A DNA stretch of 64,000 nucleotides from Cephaloticoccus capnophilus (lineage in GTDB: Bacteria > Verrucomicrobiota > Verrucomicrobiia > Opitutales > Opitutaceae): positions 17,010-81,009 of the forward strand of contig NZ_LSZP01000004.1 in NCBI RefSeq assembly GCF_001580045.1, given 5' to 3'. Below are positions 45,427 to 57,210 of the stretch, piece by piece. A model generated the notes under the pieces. That model did not search any database and was not told the DNA's origin. It saw nothing but the letters and a program-made list of their open reading frames with translations. Every line of letters begins with the position of its first letter. Positions within the stretch are counted from its first letter, which is position 1. The translations under genes and the position numbers were made by a program.

Positions 45427-45586
45427 CCACTGCGCGTGGGGCGGCAGCGTGTCGCTGCACCCATTTACCGAACGCTTGGTTGCCGTGCGCAAGCACGGCA
45501 ACCAAGCGTTCGGTAGAAAGGAGCCCAAACTTGGAGGCGGGAGTTTACTGGTGATTTTTCCCACCTCGCCCAAACGGGTTATCACT

Positions 45587-45600
<14 letters not shown>
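45427..45600 (+). repeat. Dispersed hairpin element, copy 5 (left part; runs into clpB 3' end)
   Basis: Left end CCACTGCGCGTGG, end hairpin GCAGCG-TGT-CGCTGC, then a perfect 22-bp stem (ACCGAACGCTTGGTTGCCGTGC with its complement) closed by GCAA, a GNRA-type tetraloop. The core with TTTACTGGTGATTTTTCCC follows and breaks off at ~45597-45600. The clpB stop codon and last codons lie inside the core. The 18 bases before it (45407-45424) are identical to those before copy 7. Confidence 0.8.
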
Positions 45601-48415
<2,815 letters not shown>

Positions 48416-48626
48416 GATGCTTTTGGGGAGTGCAGGACGCGTGCCTTGCGGGTGGGGGCGCTGCACGAGAGGGGCGCGGGCGGGGCGAAGCGCGGAGGCT
48501 GGGGCCGCGGCGGGACTGACTGGCGCGGGCTGTGACTCGGGGGCGAAACACTTTGGCGCAGCCGAGATGGGGTGAGTGGGCGCTGAGGCGCGGCGGCCGC
48601 GAGTGGCGGGGCCTTTCCTTACTTCG

Positions 48627-48700
48627 TGGACGCTACTGGACTCGAACCAGTGACCCCCTGCGTGTGAAGCAGGTGCTCTAACCAACTGAGCTAAGCATCC
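48627..48700 (-). tRNA. tRNA-Val (anticodon CAC)
   Basis: Read on the minus strand, the 74-base cloverleaf has acceptor GGATGCT paired with AGCGTCC (one G-U pair), D-arm AGCTCAGTTGGTTAGAGC, anticodon arm CCTGC-TTCACAC-GCAGG with anticodon CAC (valine, codon GUG), and T-arm CTGGTTCGAGTCCAG. CCA is not encoded. It lies 212 bases upstream of clpB on the same strand. Confidence 0.95.
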
Positions 48701-48948
48701 GACGAGTGTTTCTGCAGCCTCGCGAGGCCACAGTGCGGCCGTTGTTGCCAGATGCATTTAGGAAAATCCACACAAAACAGTCGTGTGCCTTCATTTGGCC
48801 GCTCTGCTTTATTTGGCGCTTCGTCGAGGCACTAAGCACTCCGAATACGAGTAGTTGGATTTTGATACGTATCTTTTCTTAGTTTATGCCAAAAGGTGCT
48901 CAATAGACTTGCGGGCAAGATAGGCGCTCCTAGCGGTGTCGTGATATT
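48701..48948 (+). promoter_or_regulatory. Region upstream of the large PEP-CTERM gene
   Basis: A 248-bp gap between the tRNA and the next plus-strand start. It is moderately AT-rich near 48857-48890 (TTTTGATACGTATCTTTTCT), a likely promoter area, but no pair of consensus hexamers is clear. No small gene is visible. Confidence 0.3.
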
Positions 48949-51900
48949 ATGGATACGCCCCAATCCCAGCCCCAGCGGGCCTCGGCAGCTCTAGGAAATC
49001 GTGTTGCGCGAGGGAAGTGCGTGGGCTCCGCAGGGGCCTTTGTTGCTGTGATCGCTGTGTTTCTGGGCGGCGGAGTAGGGCTAACTTCTGCGCAAATCTT
49101 GCCCCCTGCGACTGCTTACCAGTGGAGTGGGGGCGCAGGGACGAGTGCGTGGACGGATCCCCAAAATTGGCTTGGCGGGGTGGTGCCGCCGGATGAGTCG
49201 GAGGTGCTTTTCGGCAATGTGCCGAGTGGCGCAGCGGGGGAGGCCAAGCTGGTCGAGAACTCGCTTACGAACCGGAAGCTGCGCGCGCTATGGTTTGAGA
49301 GCGGCTTCGATTATACGCTTAGCGGCGAGTCGCTCTGGCTCGGGGACACGCTCGCGGATGACGGGCGGCTCATCACGGTGCTCAACCGCGAGGGGCGGCA
49401 CAGCGAGATCGTGATTAACAGCGCGGTGAACGTTTCCACGCTCAACCCCACGCGCGTGTTTCGCATTTATAACGAGAGTTTGGGCGGGCTGCGTTTTAAC
49501 GGGAGCTTCAACACGGGCGGGCACACGATTCTGGTCGAGGGGACGGCTGGGCTGCGCTTTGCGGGGGCGATTTCGGGGGCCGCGGGGATGGCGGGTGAGT
49601 TGCGCGTGGCTATGAGTGGCGGGCCCGCAGTGTTCGCGGCGGATAATTCTGCGTGGGCGGGGACGATTAACATTGATGCGGGTATGGCGGTCGTCACGGC
49701 CAACGGCGCACTCGGCAGCACCGCCCTTGTCACGCGCGTGGCGGACGGGGCGACACTCGCCTTTCGCCAAGCGAATTTGGGCGAAGGGCTACTGTTGAAC
49801 TACACGAGTGCGAAGACGCTGCACCTCACAGGTGAGGGCGTGTGGCGTTGGGGCTTTGGGAATGTGGGTGCGCTCTACAGCGACGGCGGGCGTAACAGTT
49901 TTGCGGGCGACATCGTGCTGATGGGCGACGCGGCGATTGGCGCGCGCATGGATACCCTGCGGCTCACGGGGGCAGTGACGGGCAACGGCTCGCTGACGAA
50001 GCTTGGCCGGGGCATTGTCTCACTCGCCAATGCGGGTAACGCCTACACGGGCGCGACGATTATCCGCGAGGGCGGGCTGTTGATAGAAAGCGAAGCGGCG
50101 CTACCGGGCGGTTTCGATAAAACGGATACGGGCACCAACATCGTGCTCGCTGGCGGCGTGCTGGTGTTTCAGACCAGTCCTTATCAATTTAAACGGCAGC
50201 TTGGGACCGGCCCGGGCCAAATCCAGTGGACGGGCAGCGGCGGGTTTTCGGCGACGGGCACGGGGAATGCGGCTTACCTTACCTTGACCAACGAGGACGG
50301 CGTCGCAGGAGGAAAGCTCACGTGGGGGCAGGGTGGCTTCGTGCCGTTTGGGTCCGCGTTTCTCTTTGGCTCGGAGTATTCGGCAGGAACCGTGGAGTTG
50401 AGAAACGCGGTCGACCTCGCCGGTGGCCAGCGCGAGATAAACGTCCACCGCAACAGTGTCGGGTCTTTTATCGGCAACTTTACCAATGGCGGTCTGATTA
50501 AGACAGGCGATGGCCTGTTAATGATTCGCGGCGGGCTCCTCTATACGGGGCCGACCGTGATTCGCGAGGGCGCGTTCATCGTTCCGGAGAATCAGGCGAT
50601 CGCCACCAACTTTCAGCTCGGGGGCGGCACAATCATGCTCGCCGGCTCTGGGACTATAGGCGAGACTGCTGTGAATCTCGGTGCGGGGGCGGGGCAAGTG
50701 CAGTGGCAGGCGGGGCGAGACGGCGGGATTACCGTCTTCGGCGGGTTAGTGCAGACGCTGCGCTTCAATGGTTCGCAGGCTGAGATTACTTGGGGGCAGG
50801 AGTATTTTGTCGGGCTCGATAACACACTCATTTTCGGCCACCGCGATAACTCGCCGGCACTCATCCTTGATACTGCGCTCAACCTCGCGGGCGGCGAGCG
50901 CACGATTCGCGTGATCGATGGGATTGCGCAGTTTGGACCGGGGCCGCTCTACGCCGAGCTTAAGTTTACCCAGGCCTTGAGAAACGGCAGCTTGCGACTC
51001 GTGGGCGATGGGCGCGCGGACATGGCGGTCGCCAACGACGAACTCGAGGGCAGCGTGACCGTCGAGGACGCCGAGCTGCGTCTAAACGAAGGCGGCAGCT
51101 TGAGCGCAATCAGCGCGCTGCGAGCCGAGCGCAGCGGCATCATTACCCTCGATAACGCGGGCACGAACACTGCCGCGACCGGCGGGGTAAACCTGACTGA
51201 CCGCGTGCGCGATGCGGCGACGGTGACGCTCGATGCGGGCTCATTTCGCTTTTGGGGGAGCGATGCCGCGGACGCGGTTTCGTCGGAGACGATTGGCGCG
51301 GTGACGCTCGCGGGCGGCGATAACACGATAGACGTAGTTAACCGCAGCAGCGGCGCGAGCGGATCGGCGACGCTTAACCTCGCCTCGCTCACCCGTAGTG
51401 ACGACACCGCGACGATTCGCTTTACGAACTCGGCGGGCATCGGGCGCTACACGGCCACGGCTCCCGGTCCGCGCTTGCGATTCGCCACTGCGCCCGCACT
51501 CAGCGGCGGCATCTTGCCCTGGGCGACTGTGACCGACGGTAGTTTTGGGACGCATTGGGCGACCGTGACTAGCGACCGCTACCTCGTCGCCTACAGCGAG
51601 AGCGATTACAAAACCACTGCGCCCTCGACTTGGACGGCGACCGACAACGTCTCGATTGACCAATTTTACTACGGTATCGGCCAACTTAAGGTGAACTCGC
51701 TGCGCTTCGGAAACTGGGCCCAGCTCAACTTCCAATTCCCCAACGCATCGACCGTGCTCGATATTATTTCGGGTGGGCTCCTCGCCGCAAACGGCGGCTA
51801 CATGCAGTTTGGCCGAGTGACCACCAGTGCCGATGTGCTTCATATCCACATCCCTTCGCCGACCGTTAATACCCAGCTCGACATCTCGTCGGAGATTTTT

Positions 51901-52608
51901 GGGAGCGCGAAACTCGTAAAAAGCGGAGAGGGAAAACTCCTCCTCTGGGGCCAGCAGGCCAACACCTACACCGGCACGACCTATGTAAACGGAGGCATCC
52001 TCGCCCTCCACAAGACCGGCGGCGGAAACGCGATCGTGGGCGACATCGTGGTGGGCGATTTCGCCGGCGAAGACTTCCTCCTTATTGCGGCCAGCCACCA
52101 AATCGCCGACACGGCCAAGGTGACGCTACGCGGCGTGTGGCCTAAGCAGCCGACCGACTTTGGCGGCTTCCACGAGGGCATCTTGCAGCTGAATAACGGC
52201 AACGTGCTGCCCGGCGTGCGCGAGGCCTTTGATACACTGCACATCGAAGGACGCGGCGTCATAAACTTCGCAGGCGGCGAAGTGACGCGGGCAAACTACC
52301 TGTACCTCAACCACCTGACCTTTGCCGACGCGGACTCGCGGCTTCTTATCCGCAAATACGTCGAGCAAGCCGACTACCTGCTCATCCGCCGCACATCGGC
52401 GAGCGCAGTGGCCCTCGGGCAAATCATTTTCGCCGACTACGGCCCGGCACGCTTCGCCCCTTTCGACGAACATTTCATACGCATCACCCCCTTCCCCGAA
52501 CCCACGACCTACGGCGCAATTTTCGGCTTAGTAGGACTGGCCCTTTGGGCTTTTAGGAAAAAACAGGGACTGAAGACGCGTGCCCCAAAAATGCGAGTCG
52601 CTCATTAG
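48949..52608 (+). CDS. Large PEP-CTERM surface protein with autotransporter-type beta-strand repeats
   Basis: A 1219-residue exported protein. A long signal peptide (hydrophobic part ~30-48, AFVAVIAVFLGGGVGLTSAQ) is followed by a sandwich-like opening (WSGGAGTSAWTDPQNWLGG) and many glycine-rich beta repeats of the autotransporter-associated type (GSLTKLGRGIVSLANAGNAY; GNFTNGGLIKTGDGLLMIRG; LVKSGEGKLLLWGQQANTYT). It ends with the sorting signal FPEPTTYGAIFGLVGLALWA and a basic tail. It is predicted to be attached to the envelope by an exosortase; no exosortase gene is in the window. Ligand or role unknown. Confidence 0.85.
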   Translation: MDTPQSQPQRASAALGNRVARGKCVGSAGAFVAVIAVFLGGGVGLTSAQILPPATAYQWSGGAGTSAWTDPQNWLGGVVPPDESEVLFGNVPSGAAGEAKLVENSLTNRKLRALWFESGFDYTLSGESLWLGDTLADDGRLITVLNREGRHSEIVINSAVNVSTLNPTRVFRIYNESLGGLRFNGSFNTGGHTILVEGTAGLRFAGAISGAAGMAGELRVAMSGGPAVFAADNSAWAGTINIDAGMAVVTANGALGSTALVTRVADGATLAFRQANLGEGLLLNYTSAKTLHLTGEGVWRWGFGNVGALYSDGGRNSFAGDIVLMGDAAIGARMDTLRLTGAVTGNGSLTKLGRGIVSLANAGNAYTGATIIREGGLLIESEAALPGGFDKTDTGTNIVLAGGVLVFQTSPYQFKRQLGTGPGQIQWTGSGGFSATGTGNAAYLTLTNEDGVAGGKLTWGQGGFVPFGSAFLFGSEYSAGTVELRNAVDLAGGQREINVHRNSVGSFIGNFTNGGLIKTGDGLLMIRGGLLYTGPTVIREGAFIVPENQAIATNFQLGGGTIMLAGSGTIGETAVNLGAGAGQVQWQAGRDGGITVFGGLVQTLRFNGSQAEITWGQEYFVGLDNTLIFGHRDNSPALILDTALNLAGGERTIRVIDGIAQFGPGPLYAELKFTQALRNGSLRLVGDGRADMAVANDELEGSVTVEDAELRLNEGGSLSAISALRAERSGIITLDNAGTNTAATGGVNLTDRVRDAATVTLDAGSFRFWGSDAADAVSSETIGAVTLAGGDNTIDVVNRSSGASGSATLNLASLTRSDDTATIRFTNSAGIGRYTATAPGPRLRFATAPALSGGILPWATVTDGSFGTHWATVTSDRYLVAYSESDYKTTAPSTWTATDNVSIDQFYYGIGQLKVNSLRFGNWAQLNFQFPNASTVLDIISGGLLAANGGYMQFGRVTTSADVLHIHIPSPTVNTQLDISSEIFGSAKLVKSGEGKLLLWGQQANTYTGTTYVNGGILALHKTGGGNAIVGDIVVGDFAGEDFLLIAASHQIADTAKVTLRGVWPKQPTDFGGFHEGILQLNNGNVLPGVREAFDTLHIEGRGVINFAGGEVTRANYLYLNHLTFADADSRLLIRKYVEQADYLLIRRTSASAVALGQIIFADYGPARFAPFDEHFIRITPFPEPTTYGAIFGLVGLALWAFRKKQGLKTRAPKMRVAH

Positions 52609-52653
52609 AGGCTGGTTGATGCGCTTTTTCCCACTGCGCGTGGGGCTGATTTC

Positions 52654-52945
52654 CCACTACGCGTGGGGCGGCGGTCAGTGACCGCTTCCATTTAATTTGG
52701 GATTTCGCAACGCGCTATCGCGCGAAAGCGAAATCCCAAATTTGAAATCACTCCCCTCTGTCGCGTTGCGACAGGGGAAGTAGAGTGATAACCCGCTTGG
52801 GCGAAGTGGAGAAAATCACCAGTAAACTCCCGCCTCCAAGTCTGGGCTCCTTTCTACAGAGCCGCTTGGCCGCTGTGCGAATGCACAGCAGCCAAGCGGC
52901 TCTGTAAATGGGTGCAGCGACACGCTGCCGCCCCACGCGTAGTGG
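52654..52945 (-). repeat. Dispersed hairpin element, copy 6 (complete, long form, inverted)
   Basis: Same order as copy 1 but in reverse orientation, about 292 bp. Left: GCGGTC-AGT-GACCGC; then the TTTGGGATTTCG hairpin, CTGTCGCGTTGCGACAG, the core, a stem of ACAGAGCCGCTTGGC with its complement, end hairpin GCAGCG-ACA-CGCTGC, and terminus CCACGCGTAGTGGG. An extra copy of the end motif (CCACTGCGCGTGGGG) precedes it at 52631. The satellite motif follows at 52966-52991. Confidence 0.85.
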
Positions 52946-53041
52946 GAAATCTGCCTTCAGGGCGGCTCGCGTTTGAGACGGAAACAGACCCTGGCCTCTG
53001 GGCGGATTGCGAGTAGCGTGGCGGCGGAAAAGAGGCGCGCC

Positions 53042-54577
53042 ATGATTTCATCTCGCGAAAAATGCCCAACCAGCCGCCGGGCACTTTGTTTTCTGCGGCT
53101 CGCGCTGCTGGTGTTCGTGTTGCCGTGCGCGCTTCTGGCGCGGCCCTTTATTGTCTTAGTTTACAATGTCGAAAACCTCTTCGATGCGGATTCGCAGGCA
53201 CTGTTTCGCGATTATCAGCCGCCGCATTACACGCGCCAGCATGTCCTCACCAAGCTCGAATCAATCACGCATGTCGTAAGCCAGTTCGAGGGAGGGCGCG
53301 GGCCCGACATCATTTTGTTTCAAGAGATTGAGGTCGATCAGACGAACGGCGAGCCAGTGCCCGACTACGATGCGATCCTCCGGCGTTATGCGCACACGAC
53401 GATTCGCGACATGTTGGGCGAGCGCTTTGACGCGGCGGTGGCCGATCTGCCTGCCGAAGCACTCCTGCTCAAGGCAATGGCGGACCGCGGCATGACGGGG
53501 TACACCGTCGTGCGCGGCGAGGCTGTGCAACTGGAGCCTGTGCGGGCTCTCGCTCAGAAGAATGTCACCTTTACGCGCTTCCCCGTGCGCCGCGCGGCCT
53601 CGCACCCGACGCTCAACGCGCGGGCGATTCTCGAAGTGGAAGTCGAGGTCGATGGCGCGCGGCTTTATTTATTTAACAACCACTGGAAATCCGGCGCGGG
53701 TAGCCTCGCCGAGGAGCAGACGCGTATCGCCAACGCGCGAACCTTACGCGATCGGCTCGACGCGATTTTAGCCGAGGACCCGAGTGCGGACATTATCGTG
53801 GCGGGCGATTTTAATTCGCAGCACAACCAAAAGCAGCGTTACCCGCAGATGGGGACGACCGCGCTTGGCGACGTGTTGGGCTCGCAGGGCGACGAGCTTG
53901 CGATACGCCGCCGCTGGCCGCGCGCACTTTATAACTTGTGGTTTGAGTTGCCGCCGGAGGAGCGCGCCAGCGACGCCTATCAAGGCGAGTGGGGCACACT
54001 CATGCAGATGCTACTCACGCGCGGGCTCTACGATTATCGCGGCGTTCAGTATGTGGATAACTCATTTGGCGTCGCGCGGCTCCCCGGCGTAAACGTGAGT
54101 GATAACGGCCTACCCAAACGTTGGAGTTTCGCAGGGCCGCGCGGCTCGGGCTTCTCCGACCATCTGCCGATTTACGCGAAGTTTATCACAGTCGATGACG
54201 GCGACACAGAACGCGGCATTTGGCTGAAAAACCCCTCAGCAAACGAGGGGATTGGGCATGTGAACTGGGTTGATTTTTCTAAAATCGATATCGAGCGCGT
54301 CGCCCTGCGCTTGAGCGAGCTCGGCGGGGCTGCAGCCCTGCGCGACGACGCACTCAAAGGCCGCATCATTCGCGTCGTCGGTCGGCGTGCTGCGGGCAGC
54401 CGCCTCGCGGTCCTTATCGATGGCGAAAGTTTCGACGTCTGGATTCCCGAAAAGGAGCTGCGCGACCGGCTGCGGCAGCGGTGGCGGGCGGGCGCGAGCG
54501 TCCAGTTTTACGGCGAGCTCGGCCAGTACGGCGGCAGGTGGCAATTTGTCATTCGCGACCCGAGCTGGGTGAAATAG
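53042..54577 (+). CDS. Exported endonuclease/exonuclease/phosphatase-family hydrolase
   Basis: A 511-residue secreted protein: signal peptide (ALCFLRLALLVFVLPCALLA), then an EEP (DNase I-like) domain with all family motifs: VYNVENLFDAD, ILFQEIEVD, LYLFNNHWKSG, IIVAGDFNSQHNQ and GFSDHLPIYAKFI (active His). The last ~100 residues (about 405-508) form a separate small beta domain (GRIIRVVGRRAAGSRLAVLI; WRAGASVQFYGELGQYGGRW) that looks like an OB-type nucleic-acid-binding fold. Extracellular nuclease is likely; phosphatase activity is possible. The start at 53042 begins the signal peptide. Confidence 0.85.
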   Translation: MISSREKCPTSRRALCFLRLALLVFVLPCALLARPFIVLVYNVENLFDADSQALFRDYQPPHYTRQHVLTKLESITHVVSQFEGGRGPDIILFQEIEVDQTNGEPVPDYDAILRRYAHTTIRDMLGERFDAAVADLPAEALLLKAMADRGMTGYTVVRGEAVQLEPVRALAQKNVTFTRFPVRRAASHPTLNARAILEVEVEVDGARLYLFNNHWKSGAGSLAEEQTRIANARTLRDRLDAILAEDPSADIIVAGDFNSQHNQKQRYPQMGTTALGDVLGSQGDELAIRRRWPRALYNLWFELPPEERASDAYQGEWGTLMQMLLTRGLYDYRGVQYVDNSFGVARLPGVNVSDNGLPKRWSFAGPRGSGFSDHLPIYAKFITVDDGDTERGIWLKNPSANEGIGHVNWVDFSKIDIERVALRLSELGGAAALRDDALKGRIIRVVGRRAAGSRLAVLIDGESFDVWIPEKELRDRLRQRWRAGASVQFYGELGQYGGRWQFVIRDPSWVK

Positions 54578-54686
54578 CGCTCGCAGAGCGTTTTTATTGA
54601 ACAGCAGCGCGGCTCGCTCCTTGGCTCGCTGTCCGCGCGATTTCACCGCTCGCCGTCCGCGCGCTAAGCTCATTCACTCTGTGCCC

Positions 54687-55064
54687 ATGTCCCTAAAACT
54701 CTACACTTACGCGAAATGCAGCACTTGCCGAAATGCAGTGAAGTGGCTGCGCGAGCGCGGCATCGTTTTTACCGAACACGCGATTCGCGAGACAGCGCCG
54801 AGCCCTGCGGAGCTGCGCACGATGCTTGCGGCCTATGGTGGCCCATCCGAACTGCGCCGGATTTTTAACACTTCGGGCATGGACTACCGCGCCCAAGGGC
54901 TCGCGCAAAAGCTACCCGAAATGAGCGTGGACGAGGCACTCGCTTTGCTCGGGCAAAATGGAAACCTCGTTAAACGGCCCTTCCTGATCGGCGAGCACGA
55001 AGGCCGCTGCGTCGCACTCGTCGGGTTTAGGCAAGCGGAGTGGGCCGCGCAGTTGAGCGCGTAA
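54687..55064 (+). CDS. ArsC/Spx-family protein
   Basis: A 125-residue thioredoxin-fold protein of the arsenate reductase/Spx group. It begins KLYTYAKCSTCRNAVKWLRE, with a CxxC-type pair (C-S-T-C) typical of the Spx/YffB side, and has the family's later part RRIFNTSGMDYRAQGL and NGNLVKRPFLIGE. The real start is the ATG at 54687. No ars genes are adjacent, so a redox-linked or unknown role is more likely than arsenate reduction. Confidence 0.88.
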   Translation: MSLKLYTYAKCSTCRNAVKWLRERGIVFTEHAIRETAPSPAELRTMLAAYGGPSELRRIFNTSGMDYRAQGLAQKLPEMSVDEALALLGQNGNLVKRPFLIGEHEGRCVALVGFRQAEWAAQLSA

Positions 55065-55181
55065 ACGCGACCAATCGCCCGCGCGGGTGCTCCCCATCGC
55101 TACCCGCGCGAGGGCGCTGAAGGATTACCCGGCGTTGGCCGCTGTGGCGCTGACCACGCGCCAAAGCGCAAGCCTCGCCAT

Positions 55182-56786
55182 TCATGGCGAGGTCAAGCGA
55201 GGCAGTTGTTCTATGGAGCCGAAGGCTCCGCCAACTGGTGGAGGAGAAGCCCCGGACGCAAGGCCGGGGTTCTTCACTTCGTCGCTCGCGCTGCGCAGGG
55301 CAGCGACGAGTCGCGGGTCGCCCGCGAGCTCGCCCCACAACGCGGGCTCTGTGCAAAATGCGGCGACGGGGTCCGCCGCTGCGCAAATCGCGTGCGCCCG
55401 CACTTCGTCCATCGCTTGGTCTTGGTAGCGGTAGGGTAGCGCCCCGTGATGCCAGCGTTGTAAAAACACGAGGAAGAGCCAGAGCACTTTAGCCGTCGCC
55501 TCAATGCTCGCGCCGCGCGCCAAACATTCGCGCACGGTGGGCGCGATGAAGCCCGGGATTTTTGAAAACCCGTCTGCGGCGACGCGTTGATTGGTGTCGC
55601 GAATGGCGGGGTTGGCGAAGCGGGCGATCACGACGTCGCGATAGGCGGGTAGGTCTACCGGGCTGGGCTCACCCGAGGGCGAAGTAAGGCAGGGGATCAC
55701 GTCTCGCGTGACGTAGTCGTAGGCGATTTGGCGGATGTCGGGCTGCGCCGTTCCCTCGTGGATATAGCTTAGCCCGCGTAGCGTGCCCGCCCAAGCGATC
55801 GCGCTGTGGCTGGCATTGAGGATGCGGATTTTAGCCTCCTCGTACGGGGCGACGTCGCGCACGAGCTCGGCGCCTACACGCTCCCAAGCCGGGCGGCCTG
55901 CAATAAAATCGTCCTCGATCACCCATTGAAGAAAGCTTTCGGCCATGACGGGTGACGCATCTGCCCAGCCGGTCGCGGCGTGGATGCGCGCCCGCAGCTC
56001 GGGCGGTGGGCGCGGGGTGATGCGGTCGACCATGGCATTCGGGCAAGTCGTGTTTTGCTCCGCCCACGCGCGCAGCGCGTCGAGCCCCGCGAGTCGCATG
56101 AATTCCAAGAGTGCGGCGCGAAACTTGCCGCCGTTGTGCCGGAGGTTATCGCAGTTGAGCAGGGTGACGGGCCCGCTGCCATTAGCGCGGCGGGCTTGGA
56201 GGATGGCGCAGATTGCGCCGTAAAGCGTGTCGCCCGGCTCGCGGGCTTGGGTGTTGCGCGCGTGCGCGATTGCGGCGGCAGCTTCGGGCATTTGCGGGTC
56301 GAGTGCGCCGCGGCCATCCAGGTAATAGCCCGCTTCAGTGACGGTGAAGGAGATGACGCGCGTGGTCGCCGCGCTGCCGCGTGCAATCACGGTGGCGAGC
56401 CCCACTTCGTAGGGGATGACTTCGTGCAGGGCGTGAATGCGCTCGTAGTGCGTTGTCCCGTCTGGGGCGATCGTTTCGAGCGTGTAGTGCCCCCCTTGGG
56501 CGGCGAGGGCTTCGACCGCAGCGCTCGGGTCGGGGCGAATGTTTGCGCTGATGAGTTGCCAAGCCGGAAAGCCGTTTTTTGCGGGCGCATCGCGTGCTGT
56601 GCCCGTGGAGGCGGCTGTTTCGAGGTCGAGCAGCCGTTGGTGGTAAACGGCTTGGTGGGCGCGGTGGAAGGAGCCGAGCCCGAGGTGCAGTTGAGTGAGC
56701 GCAGGCTGATCAGTTTGGCGTGTCGCTGGGGGCGGCGGCGGCGCGGCGTTCTGGGGGAGTTTGGTCGCTGGGGTTGGGGTTGTCAT
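55182..56786 (-). CDS. Mannitol dehydrogenase-family (polyol / uronate) oxidoreductase
   Basis: NAD(P)-dependent long-chain dehydrogenase of 534 residues, the group of mannitol 2-dehydrogenase and fructuronate/tagaturonate reductases. N-terminal dinucleotide domain begins HLGLGSFHRAHQAVYHQ; the catalytic signature KIRILNASHSAIAWAG holds the conserved Lys, Asn and His. The N-terminal ~28 residues before it are Ala/Pro/Thr-rich. The start lies inside the 3' end of tatA in another frame (77-bp overlap) and no later start exists before the conserved domain. Substrate (mannitol, fructuronate or arabinitol) is not determinable. Confidence 0.9.
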   Translation of the reverse strand: MTTPTPATKLPQNAAPPPPPATRQTDQPALTQLHLGLGSFHRAHQAVYHQRLLDLETAASTGTARDAPAKNGFPAWQLISANIRPDPSAAVEALAAQGGHYTLETIAPDGTTHYERIHALHEVIPYEVGLATVIARGSAATTRVISFTVTEAGYYLDGRGALDPQMPEAAAAIAHARNTQAREPGDTLYGAICAILQARRANGSGPVTLLNCDNLRHNGGKFRAALLEFMRLAGLDALRAWAEQNTTCPNAMVDRITPRPPPELRARIHAATGWADASPVMAESFLQWVIEDDFIAGRPAWERVGAELVRDVAPYEEAKIRILNASHSAIAWAGTLRGLSYIHEGTAQPDIRQIAYDYVTRDVIPCLTSPSGEPSPVDLPAYRDVVIARFANPAIRDTNQRVAADGFSKIPGFIAPTVRECLARGASIEATAKVLWLFLVFLQRWHHGALPYRYQDQAMDEVRAHAICAAADPVAAFCTEPALWGELAGDPRLVAALRSASDEVKNPGLASGASPPPVGGAFGSIEQLPRLTSP

Positions 56787-57102
56787 GGTGTGGGGAAGGT
56801 GGGGCCTTGCTTTGCGACGCGTAAGTCGGGGGCGGCACTGCGTGGCGGGGCGCAGGCGTGTCGTCCAAGTGGGCCTCGCCCGCCGCGTTACGCTCTACGT
56901 CGTCGATGGCGCGTTTGAACTCGTCTTCGACGTTGCTCGCCGCTTTGCGGAATTCGCGCATGGTTTTGCCGAGCCCCCGTGCAAACTCGGGCAGTTTTTC
57001 CCCGCCAAAGAGGAGCAGCACCACAAAGAGAATCATCATGAGCTCGGGGCCGCCGAGTCCTTCGATGAAGGCGAGGTGAGTGGTGAACGACGGGGCGTAC
57101 AT
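56710..57102 (-). CDS. tatA: Sec-independent translocase subunit TatA
   Basis: Pore-forming subunit of the twin-arginine export system, 130 residues. The membrane helix (LMMILFVVLLLFGG) comes after GLGGPE, followed by the hinge and amphipathic helix KLPEFARGLGKTMREFRKAAS, all typical. The last ~60 residues are a Pro/Ser/Ala-rich tail, which is what overlaps the next gene by 77 bp. No tatC is adjacent. The upstream gene (nfeD) is divergent. Confidence 0.93.
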   Translation of the reverse strand: MYAPSFTTHLAFIEGLGGPELMMILFVVLLLFGGEKLPEFARGLGKTMREFRKAASNVEDEFKRAIDDVERNAAGEAHLDDTPAPRHAVPPPTYASQSKAPPSPHHDNPNPSDQTPPERRAAAAPSDTPN

Positions 57103-57210
57103 GGGAGGGCGGGCACTGTGAATGGCTCGGGCGGCACATGTAAATTTAAAGTGCGCGCGCTGTGGTCACTACGCTTGCGTGGGGAGGCTCGCCGCCTAGT
57201 CTACCTCTAC

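Noticed and set aside
45268..45430. Possible cobalamin riboswitch upstream of the Ni/Co ECF operon
   Set aside because: No B12 box (GCCACTG-type core) was found on the minus strand; only GC-rich sequence and element copy 5 are present.
48416..48757. N-terminal extension of ClpB by 114 codons
   Set aside because: The extension runs through the tRNA-Val gene and is not conserved; the family start is at 48415.
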